Below, piece by piece: positions 7,203 through 8,036 of a DNA stretch of 8,036 nucleotides. Both the position numbers and the translations under genes were made by a program. The number at the start of each line of letters is the position of its first letter. Position 1 is the first letter of the stretch. The DNA is from JAZLIC01 sp045617225 (GTDB lineage Bacteria > Bacillota > Clostridia > Monoglobales > Monoglobaceae): assembly GCA_045617225.1 (NCBI GenBank), contig JAZLIC010000098.1, positions 1 to 8,036 of the forward strand, given 5' to 3'. Under the pieces are notes generated by a model. That model had not been told where the DNA came from. It saw nothing but the letters and a program-made list of their open reading frames with translations, and did no database searches.

Positions 7203-7294
7203 TGATTAAGAGAGAAAAAGTTAGTAAAACAGAGAAAAAACGAGTAAACAGAGTGATATATTAGAATAAATTAAGATAATCACAAAATTAGGTC

Positions 7295-7323
7295 TTGACT
7301 TTTTTTCCTGAAATCTGTATAAT
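7295..7323 (+). promoter_or_regulatory. Promoter of the tRNA cluster
   Basis: TTGACT (7295-7300) and a perfect TATAAT (7318-7323) are 17 bp apart, 35 nt before tRNA-Val. The expected start is near 7330. A small hairpin, CTGTTG (7329-7334) with CAACAG (7343-7348), would form in the 5' leader that RNase P removes. The stretch 7203-7294 holds no gene and no hslO terminator that I can see, only purine-rich AT DNA with a loose repeat (AGTAAAACAGAG 7223-7234, AGTAAACAGAG 7243-7253). Confidence 0.88.
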
Positions 7324-7358
7324 AGCACCTGTTGTTGATTTGCAACAGCGGACGGTGT

Positions 7359-7434
7359 GGGCGCTTAGCTCAGCTGGGAGAGCATCTGCCTTACAAGCAG
7401 AGGGTCACAGGTTCGAGCCCTGTAGTGCCCACCA
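7359..7434 (+). tRNA. tRNA-Val (anticodon TAC)
   Basis: The full cloverleaf can be folded by eye. The acceptor GGGCGCT pairs with AGTGCCC (one G-T). The D stem is GCTC/GAGC, and the anticodon stem TCTGC/GCAGA encloses CTTACAA with anticodon TAC at 7392-7394. The T arm is ACAGG-TTCGAGC-CCTGT, with discriminator A and an encoded CCA. It is the first gene of the tRNA transcript. Confidence 0.97.
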
Positions 7435-7439
7435 TACAC

Positions 7440-7516
7440 GGTCCGGTAGTTCAGTTGGTTAGAATGCCAGCCTGTCACGCTGGAGGTCGTGGGTTCGAAC
7501 CCCATCCGGATCGCCA
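7440..7516 (+). tRNA. tRNA-Asp (anticodon GTC)
   Basis: The acceptor GGTCCGG pairs with CCGGATC (one G-T). The D stem is GTTC/GAAT, and the anticodon stem CCAGC/GCTGG encloses CTGTCAC with anticodon GTC at 7474-7476. The T arm is GTGGG-TTCGAAC-CCCAT, the discriminator is G73 as required for tRNA-Asp identity, and CCA is encoded. It lies 5 nt after tRNA-Val, so the two share a precursor. Confidence 0.97.
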
Positions 7517-7553
7517 TACTTCTGTTTTCTTGAATCGCAAGAAGGCAGAAGTA
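7517..7553 (+). terminator. Long hairpin after tRNA-Asp, possible terminator or processing signal
   Basis: A 16-bp stem (7517-7532 with 7538-7553, two G-T pairs) encloses an AATCG loop and starts directly after the tRNA-Asp CCA. The following bases are AAAATTTTATT, so the T-run is delayed by four A residues and termination may be inefficient. It could instead be an RNase processing site within the tRNA precursor. Confidence 0.5.
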
Positions 7554-7578
7554 AAATTTTATTACGAAGCAAAAGTAA

Positions 7579-7607
7579 TTAAGAAACCGGCGTGTGTCAT
7601 ATATAAT
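7579..7607 (+). promoter_or_regulatory. Possible promoter directly before tRNA-Phe
   Basis: A perfect TATAAT at 7602-7607 lies 17 bp after a weak -35, TTAAGA (7579-7584, four of six matches). Transcription would start at about 7613-7615, at or beside the mature 5' end of tRNA-Phe at 7614. The AT-rich context means the -10 could be chance. Confidence 0.4.
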
Positions 7608-7613
7608 TTATAT

Positions 7614-7689
7614 GCCTCTGTAGCTCAGTCGGTAGAGCAGGGGACTGAAAATCCCCGTGTCGGTGGTTCGATTCCGCCCGGAGGCACCA
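7614..7689 (+). tRNA. tRNA-Phe (anticodon GAA)
   Basis: The acceptor GCCTCTG pairs with CGGAGGC (one T-G). The D stem is GCTC/GAGC, and the anticodon stem GGGGA/TCCCC encloses CTGAAAA with anticodon GAA at 7647-7649. The T arm is GGTGG-TTCGATT-CCGCC, with discriminator A and an encoded CCA. It lies 60 nt after the hairpin that follows tRNA-Asp. Confidence 0.97.
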
Positions 7690-7698
7690 CAAAGATAA

Positions 7699-7773
7699 GC
7701 GGGAGTGGCTCAGTGGTAGAGCGTCACCTTGCCAAGGTGAACGTCGCGAGTTCGAATCTCGTCTTCCGCTCCA
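7699..7773 (+). tRNA. tRNA-Gly (anticodon GCC)
   Basis: The acceptor GCGGGAG pairs with CTTCCGC (one G-T). The D stem is GCTC/GAGC, and the anticodon stem TCACC/GGTGA encloses TTGCCAA with anticodon GCC at 7731-7733. The T arm is GCGAG-TTCGAAT-CTCGT (one G-T), with discriminator T and an encoded CCA. It is 9 nt after tRNA-Phe and likely shares its transcript. Confidence 0.97.
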
Positions 7774-7775
7774 AA

Positions 7776-7807
7776 GATAAAAGGCGCATAAAGTTGCGCC
7801 TTTTATC
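7776..7807 (+). terminator. Terminator-like hairpin between tRNA-Gly and tRNA-Cys
   Basis: A 13-bp perfect stem (7776-7788 with 7795-7807, core GGCGCA/TGCGCC) encloses a TAAAGT loop, and the descending arm contains TTTT. It lies 2 nt after the tRNA-Gly CCA and 15 nt before tRNA-Cys. It looks like a terminator, though the U tract is short and interrupted (TTTTATC). Confidence 0.72.
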
Positions 7808-7822
7808 ATAAAAATTAAATAT

Positions 7823-7897
7823 GGTGCCATAGCCAAGTGGTAAGGCGTGGGTCTGCAACACCCTGATTCCCCGGTTCAAATCCGGGTGGCACCTCCA
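7823..7897 (+). tRNA. tRNA-Cys (anticodon GCA)
   Basis: The acceptor GGTGCCA pairs with TGGCACC. The three-pair D stem GCC/GGC is typical of tRNA-Cys. The anticodon loop is CTGCAAC with anticodon GCA at 7855-7857, the T arm is CCCGG-TTCAAAT-CCGGG, the discriminator is the identity base U73, and CCA is encoded. The anticodon stem TGGGT/ACCCT has a T-T mismatch at its top (27-43), leaving four pairs. Every other hallmark is intact, so I call it functional. No promoter fits in the 15 nt behind the preceding hairpin. Confidence 0.95.
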
Positions 7898-7928
7898 AAA
7901 ATCCTCGTTCGTAAGAATGAGGATTTTT
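7897..7928 (+). terminator. Terminator of the tRNA cluster
   Basis: A 14-bp stem (7897-7910 with 7915-7928, one G-T) encloses a GTAA loop, with a closing T5 run. It starts on the last base of the tRNA-Cys CCA. The A5/T5 arms make it potentially bidirectional. Confidence 0.9.
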
Positions 7929-7937
7929 ACTTATTAC

Positions 7938-8010
7938 CTCTTCACTCTTCACTCTTCCCTCGAAAACCTGTCGATTTTTGAAAGTAAAAAGTAATATGGA
8001 AGAGGGAAGA
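7938..8010. repeat. CTCTTCA heptamer repeats and loose inverted repeat
   Basis: Three tandem heptamers (CTCTTCA, CTCTTCA, CTCTTCC) occupy 7938-7958. The 9-mer TCTTCCCTC at 7953-7961 recurs inverted as GAGGGAAGA at 8002-8010, with about 40 nt between, and a smaller imperfect palindrome (TCGAAAA/TTTTTGA) sits inside. No gene is seen from 7929 to the window end. Pyrimidine heptamer repeats of this kind often belong to dispersed intergenic repeats, but one copy cannot prove that. Confidence 0.4.
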
Positions 8011-8036
8011 AGTAAGGTGCAAAATCGCTGTGGCGA

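Noticed and set aside
7223..7253. Loose 20-bp-period repeat AGTAAAACAGAG / AGTAAACAGAG before the tRNA promoter
   Set aside because: It consists of two copies in purine-rich AT DNA with a one-base length difference, so it is easily chance. It is too weak for a separate finding.
7332..7811. Open plus-strand reading frame of 159 codons across the tRNA cluster, and a minus-strand frame at 7597-7836
   Set aside because: Both run straight through well-folded tRNA genes; they are artefacts of tRNA sequence lacking stops in those frames.
1..8036. CRISPR array, transposase, toxin-antitoxin, phage or defence genes, biosynthetic cluster
   Set aside because: I saw no repeat-spacer pattern, no such protein families and no unexplained long reading frame on either strand. 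All sizeable genes are recognisable housekeeping or stress families.

Overview
The window looks like ordinary chromosomal DNA from a low-to-moderate GC Firmicute, most likely class Clostridia. The basis is strong AGGAGG-type ribosome binding sites, vegetative promoters with 17-bp spacers, AT-rich intergenic DNA with U-tailed terminators, a PcrA-type helicase with the Firmicute C-terminal domain, an MscL with a C-terminal zinc ribbon, and five tRNA genes that all encode CCA. I cannot name the genus from the sequence alone.

Layout. (1) Positions 1-2718, plus strand: the 3' two thirds of a PcrA/UvrD DNA helicase gene, a class I SAM-dependent methyltransferase 4 nt behind it, and mscL 27 nt further on, closed by a strong hairpin terminator. 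The tight spacing implies one operon. (2) 2792-4368, plus strand: a single FGGY-family carbohydrate kinase gene with its own promoter. It ends in a 20-bp perfect hairpin at 4366-4408 that serves both this gene and the convergent citrate synthase gene. (3) 4411-5793, minus strand: a Si-type citrate synthase with a clear promoter. (4) 5942-6296, plus strand: a CspA-family cold shock protein, transcribed divergently from citrate synthase from a consensus promoter with an extended -10. (5) 6321-7202, plus strand: hslO (Hsp33), starting about 20 nt after the csp terminator with no clear promoter of its own. (6) 7295-7928, plus strand: a tRNA cluster Val-Asp-Phe-Gly-Cys from a consensus promoter, with hairpins after Asp, Gly and Cys. 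(7) 7929-8036: no gene; short CTCTTCA repeats and a loose inverted repeat.

The genes do not form one pathway. They are housekeeping and stress functions: DNA repair/replication (PcrA), osmotic safety valve (MscL), cold RNA chaperone (Csp), oxidative-stress holdase (Hsp33), citrate formation, one sugar kinase of unknown substrate, and translation (tRNAs). I searched both strands for a defence system, mobile element, CRISPR array, biosynthetic cluster or other novel multi-gene system and found none. The points worth a second look are small: hairpins that split the tRNA cluster, a possible promoter that would start a transcript exactly at tRNA-Phe, the zinc-ribbon tail on MscL, spaced repeats in the citrate synthase/csp divergent region, the promoterless hslO behind a terminator, and the repeat-like tail of the window.
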